In this document: positions 23,619 to 36,529 of the stretch, piece after piece
Layout: the number at the start of each line of letters is the position of its first letter
Numbering within the stretch: the stretch's first letter is position 1
Origin: Clitoria ternatea
Lineage: Eukaryota > Streptophyta > Magnoliopsida > Fabales > Fabaceae
Assembly (NCBI GenBank): GCA_037962975.1
Contig: CM075671.1
Location: 11,517,001-11,581,000, forward strand
Length of the DNA stretch: 64,000 bases
Reading direction: 5' to 3'
Made by a program: the position numbers and the translations under genes
Notes under the pieces: generated by a model
The model's database searches: none
Seen by the model: the letters and a program-made list of their open reading frames with translations, nothing else
What the model was told of the DNA's origin: nothing

Positions 23619-24497
23619 GTTTAGTTAGTCTAAACAAAGGGCACAAAAATGTTTTCAAATGCCACACTTGTTTTTAACATGTGTTAGCTTTTCATCAAAC
23701 GATTACCAATCTTTTTAATTAACGCTAGCTAGCTTCATTTTCTCCAACCACCGAAACAAAGAAAAAAAAAAGTCAAATTGGACTAACACAAAATTAATCT
23801 GCACTCCTTTTCAGTTTCCAAACTTAGCTTACAATTAAATTAACCTCAATCCGAAATACCAAGAATTATTCAGTAGATAAAAACAAATTAAAGGTTTGCA
23901 TTATTTTTTACCCAGCAAGGTTAGTTGCACTGAATTACATGTTAGTTTTCAACAGGCAAACCATTTTAGGCCGCATGGTAATTGTCAATTAATAAATATT
24001 GACATTTCACAACCACTATTTATATTACATGAAATTACCTAATTAGTTGAATTGTATACTGATTAAATAACAATTTAGATCAATTCTTTATTTCTACAAG
24101 TTCAACAACAATTCGATCTCGTTTTAATTATGATTTTTTTGAACCAATATCTTTATAGATCAATTATTAGTCTAGTTCTAAAAGCATTGTTATGTATATA
24201 TTTTGTTGTGTTACCTTTATATAATGTCTTACTTTAATACATGAACAAAATGATGAGATTGTACCGAGTAAAATGCCAATTAAAAAGAAAAGTTGTAGAT
24301 TAATTATTGAAAAAGTTATGAAAAGTAATTATGCTTTGCGAAAATTCAACCTCTAAATGAAGACTTGAGAATCAAGCATTCAGCAATGTAATTAACTAGT
24401 GGGTGCAACAACTTTTATAGGGTTGAACTAAGTTTCTTAGACCAATTTGCCGTAACAAAACCTAATCTCTGCCAACCTGAAAGACACTAATCTCCAC

Positions 24498-24504
24498 TAT
24501 AAAA
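24498..24504 (+). promoter_or_regulatory. Laccase TATA box
   Basis: TATAAAA, 119 bases before the start codon, in the context CCACTATAAAAGC. Transcription would start near 24530. A CCAACC core, related to the AC elements bound by MYB regulators of lignin genes, lies at 24472-24477; its role here is only suggested. Confidence 0.65.
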
Positions 24505-24616
24505 GCACCCTCTCCCACACACTCACTTCCATTGCAAATTGCAACCTTAACCATCACATTCACACAAAATACGTGTTGAGTAGTGTTACTGTTTATTGCT
24601 ACCTACACTAAAAATT

Positions 24617-27600
24617 ATGGAAGCTCACAAGACCCTTTTCACATTATTCTTTTTTGTTCTCTCAGCCTTAGCATTGTCTTCATGTGCCAATGCCAAAATC
24701 CTAGAGCATGAGTTTGTTGTACGTTCTCTTTCTCACACTTGTGTCTTAAATTTTTTTTGTGTCCCTATATTAAGATGGTTAATTGGAAATTGTAATGAAA
24801 CAGATCCAAGCAACTCCAGTGAAGAGGCTGTGCAACACCCACAGCACCATCACAGTGAATGGACAATTCCCTGGGCCAACTTTGGAAGTCAACAATGGAG
24901 ACACTTTGGTCGTTAAAGTCACTAATAAAGCTCCTTACAATGTGACCATTCACTGGTATAATATAACACTGCTAGTAATATGTTAATAATTGCATGGTAC
25001 ATGCATGGAAGTATTTGAGTGCATTATGTTGATTACTCTTTGTGTATAGGCATGGTATTCGGCAAATGAGAACAGGGTGGGCTGATGGGCCAGAATTTGT
25101 GACTCAGTGTCCGATTCGTCCTGGTGAAAGTTACACTTATCGTTTTACCATTGAAGGACAAGAAGGGACACTTTGGTACCATGCTCATAGTTCATGGCTA
25201 AGAGCCACCGTTTATGGTGCCTTAATCATTCATCCTAGGCAAGGAGAGTCCTACCCTTTCCCTAAGCCAAAGCGCGACACACCAATTCTTCTCGGTAATC
25301 ATTGCCCTTCTATTTCACATGTCAATCTAATTAATTGCTAATCATGCCACTAATGTAATCTTATAGATAGGGATGGTGAATTAAGTCAAGCCTTTTGGAT
25401 GGAGCAGATAATAATCTTAATTTATTTTCTTGTTATAGTCTGTCTCGTTTAACTTGTTAATTTAATAAAACAATATTTTTACTAGACGAGTCAACCAGAT
25501 AGATTTCCTTTAAAGGAATAAAACAATATAAATATTAATAATAGAAGAAGTTATCTTTTAGTTTGTTAAAATTTATATATTTATTTTCTAAAATTAAAAA
25601 AAATCATGTATTTTACTGTACTCTTTTTTTAATAATATTTTTTTTGATTTTTTAAAGAAAAGAATTCTTAGGTTTTCTTTGTTTTATATATTAATTTAAC
25701 ACATTTGTTTGTAAAAATATTGGGGCCAACAAGCTAATTCGCCATATTTTCTTAAAATAATAGAGTTTCTTACTTTTATGAGTTATTAAATAGGACAGAG
25801 CTTATTTTTAAACTCATTTAATTTGGCGGGACAAACTAACTCGTTTTATTATGCCTACATAAAAACTAATATTAAAAAGATAATTTTAAAAAAAAATTAA
25901 TTTAAATTAATCATTAAAACTAACATATATACTGATTTCTAAATTTTCCTTACACAATTTCCTATTAAAGTGTTCTATTATTATTTTTCTTAAGACACCA
26001 ACTAACATAAACTATACGTGTCAAGACAGAAGTGAAATTTTTTAATTAAAATTATTAATATCTTTTTATAATTTTTTATTTTAAGACACGTGTAGCATTA
26101 AGAAAATGTTTACAAGTTTTTTTTTTCTAATTTCGGACAAAGATTATATTAATGATGGTTAAAGAAGATGGTTTAACAGTAAAGTTAATGATGATTAGGG
26201 GAATGGTGGGACGCAAATCCTATGGATGTTGTGAGACAAGCCACACAAACAGGAGCATCACCGAATATATCTGATGCCTACACTATCAACGGTCAACCTG
26301 GTGATCTTTACAAGTGCTCTACCCAAGGTTTGATTTATTCTTTCTTTATTTTAATTAAACTCATCAACATATATCATTAGCAGAAGTTCTGCTAATGATA
26401 TTTTGATTAGAGGGGGAAAAGCTGATATTTTGGCCGGTTTTGCAACCACTTTTGTACTTTATATTTCTTGCCAACCTATTAAGAAATACTAAGAACTGAA
26501 TATAAAGTAACTACTAAGCAAGGGGGAAATTTACATTCTAAAAACATGGGTACTAGTTTTTGAAATAATAATTGAAATTAATATATTGAAGAATATATTT
26601 AGAGCCAATTTTTCAAGAATTAGTGAAATTTGGAATGTAATATGTAGTAGTATACTAACAGAATTAACATCTTAATGATGACAATATCAAGCAAGACACA
26701 TGGATGCATGCTACTGTTAAAACAAAATTGTACAATTTTTTTTTTGGTCTTATGAAAATTAGAATATGTAGCTTACTTGCTTTCGGACCAAGAAACAGGG
26801 CTATGAACTCACATGCTACCCTACACCTCTAGTCCTAGGAAACTGCCAAGAATGTTGTTCCGTGATTTCATGAACCTGACATTAATTTCCTGACATGATT
26901 GACAATGTAGGCACCACAATTGTTCCAATAGATTCCGGTGAGACAAATCTGCTAAGGGTCATCAATGCAGCACTCAACCAACCCCTTTTCTTCACAGTTG
27001 CCAACCACAAGCTCACAGTGGTAGGTGCAGATGCATCATACCTTAAACCATTCACCACCACGGTGATCATGCTAGGACCAGGCCAAACAACCGATGTACT
27101 CATCAACGGTGACCAACCACCATCCCGCTACTACGTTGCAGCTCGTGCTTACCAATCAGCACAAAATGCTCCTTTTGACAACACCACAACCACTGCAATT
27201 CTTGAGTACAAATCAGCACCATGTCCTGCTAAGGGAGTTGCAGCAATCAAGCCTCTTATGCCTCCTCTCCCTGCTTACAATGACACCAACACGGTCACTT
27301 CCTTTAGCAACAGCTTGAAGAGTCCAAGGAAAGTTGAGGTTCCAACTGAAATTGATGAGAACCTTTTCTTCACCGTTGGTTTAGGACTCAACAATTGTCC
27401 TCCAAATTTCAGCCCAAGTCAATGCCAGGGTCCAAATGGGACAAGGTTCACAGCTAGCATGAACAATGTGTCGTTTGTTCTGCCAAACAATGTTTCCATC
27501 TTGCAGGCTCATCACCTTGGAGTGCAAGGAGTGTTCACCACTGATTTCCCAACACAGCCTCCTGTCAAATTTGACTACACTGGCAATGTGAGCCGTTCAC

Positions 27601-28357
27601 TGTGGCAACCTGTTCCAGGGACTAAAGTCACTAAGTTGAGATTTGGATCAAGGGTGCAGATTGTGTTGCAGGACACTAGCATTGTTACCCCTGAGAACCA
27701 CCCTATTCATCTTCATGGGTATGATTTCTACATTGTGGCTGAAGGCTTTGGGAATTTTGACCCCAAGAAAGATACTTCAAAATTCAACCTTGTTGATCCA
27801 CCGATGAGGAACACTGTGGCTGTGCCTGTTAATGGATGGGCTGTTATCAGATTTGTTGCTGATAACCCAGGTAAAATTAGTTTAATCTTATTTTGGAGAG
27901 ATAAAAAATGAAAAATTTATATTTAAAATTAATACTAACACAAGTTTTCTAAGTTATAAGTAACACAATTTTCATTACAAATTTTCTTTTTTAAGTAGGA
28001 TATGTATTAAAGATATCATTTAAAAAACAAATAGCATGTCAAAAAGGTTTATCTCAACTATCTTAGTTGATTCTTATTGAAATGAGAAAACTTCGACAGA
28101 AGTATAAACATGATTTGCTAAGTGAATAATGCCAAACCAAACAAGCAATTAGTCTTGTATTGTCTTTAAAAAATATACAATTTTTTTATGTTTGATGATA
28201 TGAAATTCTGCTTATTTGATGTGTAGGTGCCTGGATTATGCATTGTCACTTGGATGTTCACATCGGGTGGGGTTTGGCTACTGTGCTTTTGGTAGATAAT
28301 GGAGTAGGCCTATTGCAATCCATAGAAGAACCTCCAGAGGACTTGCCTCTATGTTAG
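24617..28357 (+). CDS. LAC17-like: Laccase (LAC17-like), six exons, complete
   Basis: A secreted multicopper oxidase that oxidises monolignols in the cell wall using O2; the family acts in lignin polymerisation. Exons: 24617-24718, 24804-24955, 25050-25294, 26199-26327, 26911-27870, 28227-28357; every intron is GT-AG. The product is 572 aa, normal for plant laccases. Residues 1-26 form a signal peptide ending SSCANA. Copper motifs in order are HWHGIRQ (spanning the exon 2/3 junction), WYHAHSSW, HPIHLHG and HCHLDVHIGWGL, with Leu ten residues after the cysteine (high-redox type). The second motif has Tyr where plant laccases usually have Trp. The C-terminus is DLPLC. The ATG at 24617 is chosen because the upstream ATG at 24596 gives no better signal peptide and lies in the leader. 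The sequence most resembles Arabidopsis LAC17 as I remember it. No break is visible. Confidence 0.93.
26960..26980 (+). promoter_or_regulatory. miR397-type target site in laccase exon 5
   Basis: The stretch encoding the conserved INAALNQ segment reads CATCAATGCAGCACTCAACC. It is complementary to the miR397 family, known to cleave LAC2, LAC4 and LAC17 transcripts in Arabidopsis, with about four mismatches or G:U pairs. It implies post-transcriptional repression, for example under copper shortage. Confidence 0.7.
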
Positions 28358-29852
28358 GAGGATATTCAAAATAATCATATTTGTTACCATAGCTATCAGG
28401 GTCGTAATTTTTCCTAATTAATTGTTGTTTCCCCTGTATTGGAGGGTATTTCTCATTTTGCTCTGTTTCATTGTTCTTTCCATATAGATATAAGCCGGGT
28501 TTAGAAATAGGTGGTGATGTGATTTCAACACAAATTGCCATCTGATACGGTCTCAAACCCGATTGATTAAATTCATGTTAGTTTTGTTTTGTTTTTCATC
28601 CCATTCTGGTTATTAATGTTATTAAAAAAATGAGTTTTTGACTATATCTATCCTTCTCTTTCTTGATATTAAGTAGCTATATAATTATTTGCTGCAACAA
28701 TTAAATTAAATTGAGGTTTGGTTAATAAAAAGTATATAAAATAATATTAATTTTTAAAAATTTTTATTTGTATAATTTTATTTTCAAAACTAATTATCAA
28801 ATAAATATGAGAGAACAGTACAATATTTTAAAAAGAAAAAAAGCAACTCACTCAATCTCATCTGTACTGTACTCAACAATAAAGTTGATCATCAAACAAT
28901 GAACTGTAGGGTAACAGTTAGATCCTTTATTTGTTTCTGGAAAATGAAAATGATTAATATTGAGAAAGAAGAATCCTCTTAGAATTTCAAAATTAGTGAA
29001 AGGAGTTTAACTTAATTGATTTAATAATCATTGTCAAAACTAAAAAATTGACAGGTATAACTAGTTAAATTATGAATTAGTTTGGTCCGGATTAATTTTT
29101 TGTTGTTAAATAAATCAAAGTCTGATTTCTAATTTAATTACAGTTTACTTGAATTAATATCTTTATTAATTTAATAATTATGATTTTAAAAAATTTAACA
29201 TTTATCAGATTATACAAGTTTTTATGAGTTACCGACATTTTCTTTGATTCCTATGGAAAAAAGTCAAACACTACATGACTCAGTTGTGGTTACAGCAAGA
29301 TTTTTAATGTAAGATTATATCAAACCAAAAATAATAATAAATCATGCCACACTTTTTATGTTAAACTGGGTAATTTGAACATCAAAGAATTTTACAAAAA
29401 TAATAATAGTGCATGGAATATTTACAATTGATGAAGAGGATTGTTGAGCTTAGGTCTTTCTTTGTTAAACCACCAGAAATAGTTACAAGTGTTGAGTAAG
29501 CAAGGGCTACTGAGCTGGAAGGCCATAATCTTACAGTCACACAGATAGCACAGAAAGCATAGAGATTTCTTGTTGGGGCAATTTTTGTAAAACATAATGT
29601 CAAAATTAAGTGAAATTAATTACATGAAGCGATGGTCAATGTGGGTATAACGGCAGTGGATAATCCATTCTATACAAGAAAACCTCTCAAGACCAAAATC
29701 ATTCTGGCCTCCAACTCTTTACTTTTGCCAACAAAACCAAGAATTGGGAGGGGGGAAACCCCAGATCAATGAATTCATGTTGTTATAGGCCACTTCTTAA
29801 TTTTCCTGTTTGATTTAAAGTCAAATAGAGAATATCACAAATGAAATACTAA
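28358..29852. other. Laccase 3' flank, no gene seen
   Basis: Contains the laccase 3' UTR (end not certain; no strong AATAAA in the first 300 bases) and then AT-rich intergenic DNA. No other feature recognised. Confidence 0.6.
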
Positions 29853-30085
29853 GGTTGCGTTTAGTTATAGAAAATTATTCTAATTTTTTGGAAAAAGTTT
29901 TTCGCTTGTTTTCTAAAATTTTCATTTCCTAGAATAACTATAAAAATTTTGAAAACTCGTTTAGATAATGTGACAGTTTTTCAATTTGGAAAATTAGAAA
30001 ACTAAAAAAGTTGTTCAAATACACTCAGTTTTCCAAATTATTTTTAGATATTCTTTAATTCAAATTAATTGAGATATGTGTTATA

Positions 30086-33000
30086 TGTAACACCCTCTGT
30101 TACACCTTAATAAATTCTAGAAAAATTCATAATTTTTTTTAAAAGATATGATTGTTAAAAAGAAACTATCGGAATAAATTATATACATTATTTCTGAAAT
30201 ACCTCACAAATATTATTAAAACTTTATAAAGTATTTGTACATTCATCCGAAGAAAATAAACATTAAACATTATAAGAAAGAGAGGAAACTCCATGGCCCA
30301 GAAGCAGTTACTTATTAACATTATTTATTCATTGGACCACGGTATTCATACCGAGCTCCCTTTCTAGAACGTGCTATATCTACTGCCAAAATTCTTCGAT
30401 CCTTCTCTCTGAACCATCAATTTAGAATATATGAAACATAGACACGGAGAAAGGAGTGAGAAACAGAATATAATATTATTGATTAAGACATAAGCAACAA
30501 AGGGTTTTCACAAACCAATACATAATAATATCAATCACAATCACATACACAATCAATTATGAATGCATGAATGTATGCAATATCTTCATCATAACTTACC
30601 TATATATTTGGGCCTTTAAATTTTAATTTGCACTGCGCCAACCAGGAGTTTACACTGTTCCATAAGTCCGGATAATAATAATATGAACAGCTCAACTGGC
30701 ATGGAAACACTTAGAGACTAGTCAGATTGAGAAAGTTTTTATTGTGAAAGTACCCGACACTAGGGAGCTACCCCAGGTCCCCTGAAGCACCCTTTCACAC
30801 CCTCTCATCCCAAGGCTCGTAATTAAGCCTCCTCTAATGTATCCTCGGTTTCTATAATCCGTCCCCAGACAATATCATTTTATTTCACTTTAATGATTCA
30901 TGATGCATGAACTACTCACGTATTTAGTTGGTTAAGGCTTTTAGAAACTCAATTATTAAATCCCTTAAAGGTTTACAATATCATTTCAATAAACTGTACA
31001 TTTTCTCAATTCTCTGAATTTCTGTCCCACAGAAATAAATTTGGTACAGTTTTCGAATCTCATTGAAATTTGAGTTTCTAAGCCTTAAATATCTAAAAAC
31101 TTTCTCATATAAAACTTTACATAATCTTTCTCAAATTAAATCTTAACAAAATCAAATTTAGAAATCTCAATTATTTCCAAATATCTTTAGTTATTAAGTT
31201 GGAATAAAATAATTTTCTTTTGAAAATTTTATTTTATTAAAAGAGAATAATCTTTAAGTTATTAACCAAAAATACTTAAAATTACAAAATTTTTCTTTAT
31301 CTCAAGATTTAATTATTTCAATTTATTATTAATTTTCATAAAATGTTTTCTTTCTAAAATAAATACTAATTTTTTTATTCTAAATATTGAAAATAAAGTT
31401 AATATGAATAATTTCTAAGAAGAGAAGATTTAAAGTAAAAATTTAAAGAGTAAGGTAAGAAAATTCTTACTGAGTTTTAGCTTTCCGTCATACTCGCTAT
31501 ATGCTCAAACTCCACATCACAAAATCATCAATCAAAATCAAGCATTATCAATTATAACTAAATATCATCAATCAATCAATCAATCATAATCAAATCAATT
31601 AAACATCATTAATACATATCATAATGCAAAATTTAATGATTATTAATATAGTCAATTTGAGTCCATTTGGTCAATTCCTCGCATAGGTATATGTAAGTCC
31701 ATATAATCCAGTCCTTGCATAGGTATAGTTCAGTCCATATGGGTCATAGTAGTCCAAGTCCTTGCATAGGTATAGTCCAGTTTATATAGGTTATAAAAGT
31801 CTAAGTCCTTGCATAGGTAGGTTAGAGTTAGTTAAATCAGATATTTAATTTAAAATTTATTAAAAATTTTAAGTTAAAAAGTTAATATTTTAAAATATTA
31901 ATATTATTAAATTTAAAAGGAGTGGGGGACTCCTCCCATTATTCTTATGTCTTTTCATATTATACTCTTATCTCACTCCCCCTTACCTTGAGTTGTTACC
32001 AAAAAGAGACTTGCTTTGCGCCTCCGATTTCTAGAAATATTAATACCAATCTTATTTCAGTATAAGCATAAGACGAAGATTAAGATTAATACTTAAAACA
32101 GAAATGGTAAATTTTGAATAGTGAATAGTTAATAGTGAATAGTAAATCGTAAATAGTAACAGTAAATAGTAAAACGTGAATAGTAACGGTAAATAGTAAA
32201 TCGTGAATAGTAACGATAAATAGTAAATCGTGAATAGTAACGGTAAATAGTAATAGTAAATAGTAATTTACTATTTGAATAGTAATTTACTATTGAAATA
32301 GTGTTTACTATGCAGAATAGTAACTTAAAATAATATTATTTCTAGTATAATAACAGATTTCTAAAAACGATATAAAAATAACCCAAAAAATATAAAAGAG
32401 AAGTATTCTTACCTTAGGATTTTGGCAGAACTTTCTCTCCAAAAACTTTTCTTCTCTCTCTCACTTCCACCACTATCTCACTAGCACTACTATATTAAGA
32501 AAACTTAATCTGAAATTGTGAATTCTAAAGAAAAAATCCTTCGGTATTTATAGGAAAAAATTTACTATGCATTCTATTATTTTAATATAAAAGTACTATG
32601 CATTTTTGAATTTTTTATTCCAGGTTACTGTGCACCTTTTGAAAATTTCGTACATGCACAGTGTTTTGCATAGTAACTGTCGGCAGAATTATTAAGCCAA
32701 ATAGTAACCTTTCACTCGGTATATTTTAAATATTCAAAATGAGTCCTTTTTGAAATTTAGCGATATTATATCAGTCCTTACTAATTTTATAACATGTAAT
32801 ATAAAGTTGAAATTTTAAAAATCTAAAATTTTCTGTTAATAAAAATTTATTAATACGTTTCCATTTTTTTAACGATTGGAAAAAATCAAGATTTTTCTTA
32901 AACCGATAATTTTTAGATAAGTCTACTTGAAACGGATTTTAGAAAATTTTCTTATAATTTCAATTCACTTTCTTGTAAATATTTTTAATTTAAGTCACTT

Positions 33001-33166
33001 ATATGAATTTAAAATTATTTAAAAAATATTATTTTATATAAAAAAAATTCCAAAATTCCAAAAAATTCCAAAACATCATAAATAATACGTAGATTAAAAA
33101 GTTCTAAAGAGTCATAATCTAATTACTTCAAAATTTTAATATAAAAATAAAGATAGGGGTGTTACA
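30086..33166 (-). mobile_element. Solo LTR, inverted relative of the LTR at 5665-10846
   Basis: TGTAACACCC...GGGGTGTTACA with perfect 5-bp TSD TTATA (30081-30085, 33167-33171). Its 3,081 bp align, as the reverse complement, with 5665-10846 minus that LTR's own nested insert. The conserved TATAAATA box lies near 32553 on the minus strand. It carries the same minisatellite at 32115-32290. No gag or pol. Confidence 0.9.
32115..32290. repeat. Minisatellite, inverted copy
   Basis: Tandem units such as GTGAATAGTAACGGTAAATAGTAAATC, about 25 bp each, corresponding to the array at 6500-6620 and 8603-8770 in the other LTR. Unit number differs between the two copies. Confidence 0.85.
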
Positions 33167-33176
33167 TTATATATAT

Positions 33177-33974
33177 TGAACTGGTCTGGACCGGGGTCTA
33201 GGATCCGGTGTGGGACCAGCCACAAGGATGCAGGTGTTTTTAGGGTTTGCACACCGGAACTGTGTATATCCGATGTATTAATCCGGTCTCTCAGTGGGAG
33301 AGGCCGATCTTGTTGTCCTGGAGATCCTTTACACCAACGATTCGCGTTGTAGGGGGGCGAAAGGTGGTGCCACCTGCGAAGATTCTCCGACGCTCAAGTT
33401 AGAAGAGTGTATGAACTGAATGAATACTCAAGCGTAGTAACAGTAAAGTGTGAGATAGAATAACGATACCCTGCATGTGTGTTGAAATATGCTACTTATA
33501 GTTGTACGTGAGAAAATGAGTCGTTGAATACAGGTGGGTCCCTCAGCTCTGATAGCGTGTATATTGTGTCAATCAAAGTGGCTCGACTTTCCGAATGTGT
33601 CAGGAGGGTAGGTCAATTATCAGAGTTCAATCCTCTAGGGAAAGGAGAGGATAATCACCTTTTCCGCATAATCTGCTGACACACCCACTTACTTTCTGAA
33701 GCCATTGATGTGACGTATTTTGCTACAAATAGTGTCTTCGTTGATAAGTTATCAAAGGCTCTTCTCTTGCTATGAGGGAAAAGCTAACAATTATATTAAT
33801 ATCCTGTATCAATGAACATAGAACCGTTACAGCGAAAATGAATGATGCTGTCGTGGAGTGAGGGCGGATGACCAGACAACGGATATCCGGTGTGGTAACG
33901 TTGAACCTGGACACCGGTTTCCTTATATGAGATCAGTCTGACGTCACAAGTATGGGGGCCGGTATCTAGACCGG

Positions 33975-33978
<4 letters not shown>
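33177..33978. mobile_element. 802-bp LTR-like insert, unclassified
   Basis: Markedly less AT-rich than its surroundings. It starts TGAACTGGTC and ends GACCGGATCA, imperfect inverted termini (8 of 10), flanked by TATAT on both sides (33172-33176, 33979-33983). Since it sits in TA-rich DNA, the TATAT match could be chance. The block GCCACCTGCGAAGATTCTCC with CGACGCTCAAG resembles sequence I recall from plant LTRs but cannot place. No credible ORF. Confidence 0.5.

Positions 33979-34016
<38 letters not shown>
33979..34016. repeat. (TA)n microsatellite
   Basis: An uninterrupted TA run of about 18 units directly to the right of the insert. Other short TA runs occur near 13499, 13767 and 41139. 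Confidence 0.95.
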
Positions 34017-34019
<3 letters not shown>

Positions 34020-34428
34020 TATGATAATATTGTATAGTATATGCATCACATAAAAATTGTGACAAAAATTTAAAGTAATATTAAAATTAGAGCAAATGAG
34101 TTTATGTTTAAATATATTTCAAAACAGTAGCAGTAGAATTTTTCGAATTAGTAGCAGCTTGTTTTATATTTTTATTTGGTTACAGCAATCTTTATCTTGT
34201 AATACGGTTACCTTATCTTGTAATTCAGTTATTGCCTTTTCTATTTTTTACTTTTCTTAAAAAACCTTTTAAAATAGTTTTCTGATTTCCTTAAAAAATA
34301 GAAAATTAGTTTTCTATTTTCTATAAGAAATTTCTAAATAATTTGTAAATAAACAGTTTTTTATTTTTTTATTTTTCTAAAGAATAATTTTTTATTTTTC
34401 TAAGAAAACTTATTAACTAAACGCAGCA

Positions 34429-35559
34429 TAAATATTTGTTTGTTTCCTTTGATCAAACTCATCAAAGGTTGTTAGTTTCTCTTAGAAGATGTTTCATGTT
34501 TGAGTCTTATATTGTTGAAAGAGTTAGTCTTATTATGATATAAATATTAGCGGTTTGAACATGATTGTCTTTAAAGAAAATAAAAATAATTTCTATGTTT
34601 AACATGTCTCAAATGTTGTATCTTATATCATATTGATGATTGATTTTCTCAACAAAGAAACTCAACTCGACCAATTTTATATCAAACAAACAAACTCATT
34701 AAGTGTTCATTTGGTTAAATATTAAGTAAACTTTGTTAGGGAAATATGATTTTGAAAACTTGGTTTTAATAAGTATGATTTACGTTTAGATGTTTGTTGT
34801 AAAAGTTAGTTGAGAAATAGTAAATTGTGTTTGGTTCATATAAAGTTTGGTAATTTTGATTGGGTAAAATAAAATTTGCTTGTAAAATTACAAAAATGGG
34901 TAGTGTTTGAATAAAATTTTTTTATTGTCATTATATTTGTTAACGCATGAAATTTTGATTATAATTTAGTTTAAAAATATACATCAAAACATTAAAAGTA
35001 TTTATTATTTAAAAATTTTATGTTTAACAATTAATATAAAATATTATTAATCTAGTAATTTAAAAAATCTTTTACTTCGTTAAATTATGAGTTAAATACA
35101 ATACGAGAATTCCACTTGTAGATTGGTGACTACTGGTTTTGTTTTTTTACCGCATTGTAATTACAAGCTTTGTATTCCACATGCAAGGATAAATAGGTAA
35201 TTACAGTCTTGATATTTACATTACCCCAACTGTGTCAATTGGTACAATAAATGGAAGTTTGAGAAATTTAACATTTAACTCAACAAGCCCTAAATCAACA
35301 ACTATGTTGCAAATAAAGGACGTTGCACTAATAAAATATCTAAAAACAATTAAAGAAAAAAATTAAAGGCCCAAAAAAGTTGAAAAGTACTCTTTAAAAT
35401 GAAAACAACCCTAAATTTAAAGTTTAACAATCCCAAATTTAAAGTTTGAGACCAAGTTAAAACATCATTAAAAGTTCTCTCTTTCCTGGAAAGGCTCTCT
35501 TATTAAAAGAGCTTTTGGTATATTGATTTTTCCTACTTTATTGTTTTGGGAGTGATTAG
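34429..35559. other. Intergenic, no gene seen
   Basis: AT-rich sequence without a supportable gene or a clear element boundary. Confidence 0.55.
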
Positions 35560-36529
35560 TGTAACATCTCAAGTGTTTAAATTAATTAATGGTGATATGT
35601 AAAATTTACAAATAAATTTATTTGAATTTAAATTGAATTTTCTAAAATAATTATAAACTAATTAACAATGGTTAAAAGTGATAAAAATTAAAATAAATTG
35701 AAGGAATGGTAGATTTAAATGTAAATTAGAAAGGTGGTGTAGTAAAGGTGAATTTTAATTAAAAAGGTTATAAAAAGAAAATAGAAAAGGAAGTGTCAAA
35801 AGATCAAATCGCCCTCCATAATATGAAAATGCATTTCCATCTTCTTCCTCGAGCATTTTCACGTGTTTTTTCCTTCCTTTCTCACTTTTTCCATGGTCGT
35901 GAGCTTCTAAGCTCCAATTGGGGTTTGATTAGTTGCCGAAACTTGAAATCAAGAGTATTGTTGCGATCGTAAGAGCAATGTGAGTCTATACACTAGTTCA
36001 ATTGCATGGTTCCCTCTCTCCCTCGCCTTTTTTTCTCATGGTCGAATTAGGGTCTTTTGCATGGGGTTCTATTTTCATTTTGATGACAATTTAGGACTTG
36101 TTATGGCCCTTTAAGCTATGGGTATCTTTAATAACTAATGGGTTCTTTGTTTCAGTGACCGTAAGTGACGGACCAAGCTTTGGGAAGCCATTAGATGAAG
36201 TGGGTGTTGAAACCGGTAGCGGAACGATGAACTATCAAGTCGTGGGGCGTAACCGGCACCAAAAACAACTAACCGGAGCTTGAAATCAAGGTAAAGGGGT
36301 ATTCAAAGTTATAATTAATTAGAATCGACCCTAATTGGGATTCGAAAAGAAATTTATGTAATAGAAAGAATTAAGGAATTTATTTTGTTTTTGCAATAAT
36401 AAAATGACATGATGAATTATATGAATTAATGAATGAATAGTATGGTATGAATTGTGAATAGGAAATGGTATTTTATAAATATATGAATTACGATGGCTAA
36501 TAGGCGGTGTTTTGATTACCTATTAGGAT
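35560..36529 (+). mobile_element. 3'-truncated LTR
   Basis: Starts TGTAACATCTC after ATTAG, the canonical opening of the gypsy LTRs in this window. It runs into a CACTA transposon end at 36530 with no matching LTR end seen. Content includes a CT-rich stretch (35870-36030) as found in LTR leader regions. The only frame, 36098-36283, has no family features. Confidence 0.5.

Larger units (their letters stand above)
19567..24497. other. Intergenic region upstream of the laccase
   Basis: About 4.9 kb without a supportable gene. It holds one small MITE (20372-20532) and a two-copy tandem repeat (23498-23618), described separately. Short frames (for example near 20393, 21871 and 22698) show no family features. 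The last kilobase probably includes the laccase promoter. Confidence 0.6.
29853..34428. mobile_element. Tourist-like MITE split by later insertions
   Basis: The left end GGTTGCGTTTAGTTAT (29853) and right end TTAACTAAACGCAGCA (34428) are inverted repeats, each bordered by TAA (29850-29852 and 34429-34431). The parts belonging to this unit are 29853-30085 and roughly 34016-34428, rich in AAAATTTTCT-type sequence. Between them lie a solo LTR (30086-33166) and an LTR-like insert (33177-33978). It has no coding capacity. The unit would be some 650 bp without insertions. Confidence 0.5.

Noticed and set aside
24596..24916. 106-aa frame beginning upstream of the laccase start
   Set aside because: It reads through intron 1; the spliced frame starting at 24617 matches the laccase family.
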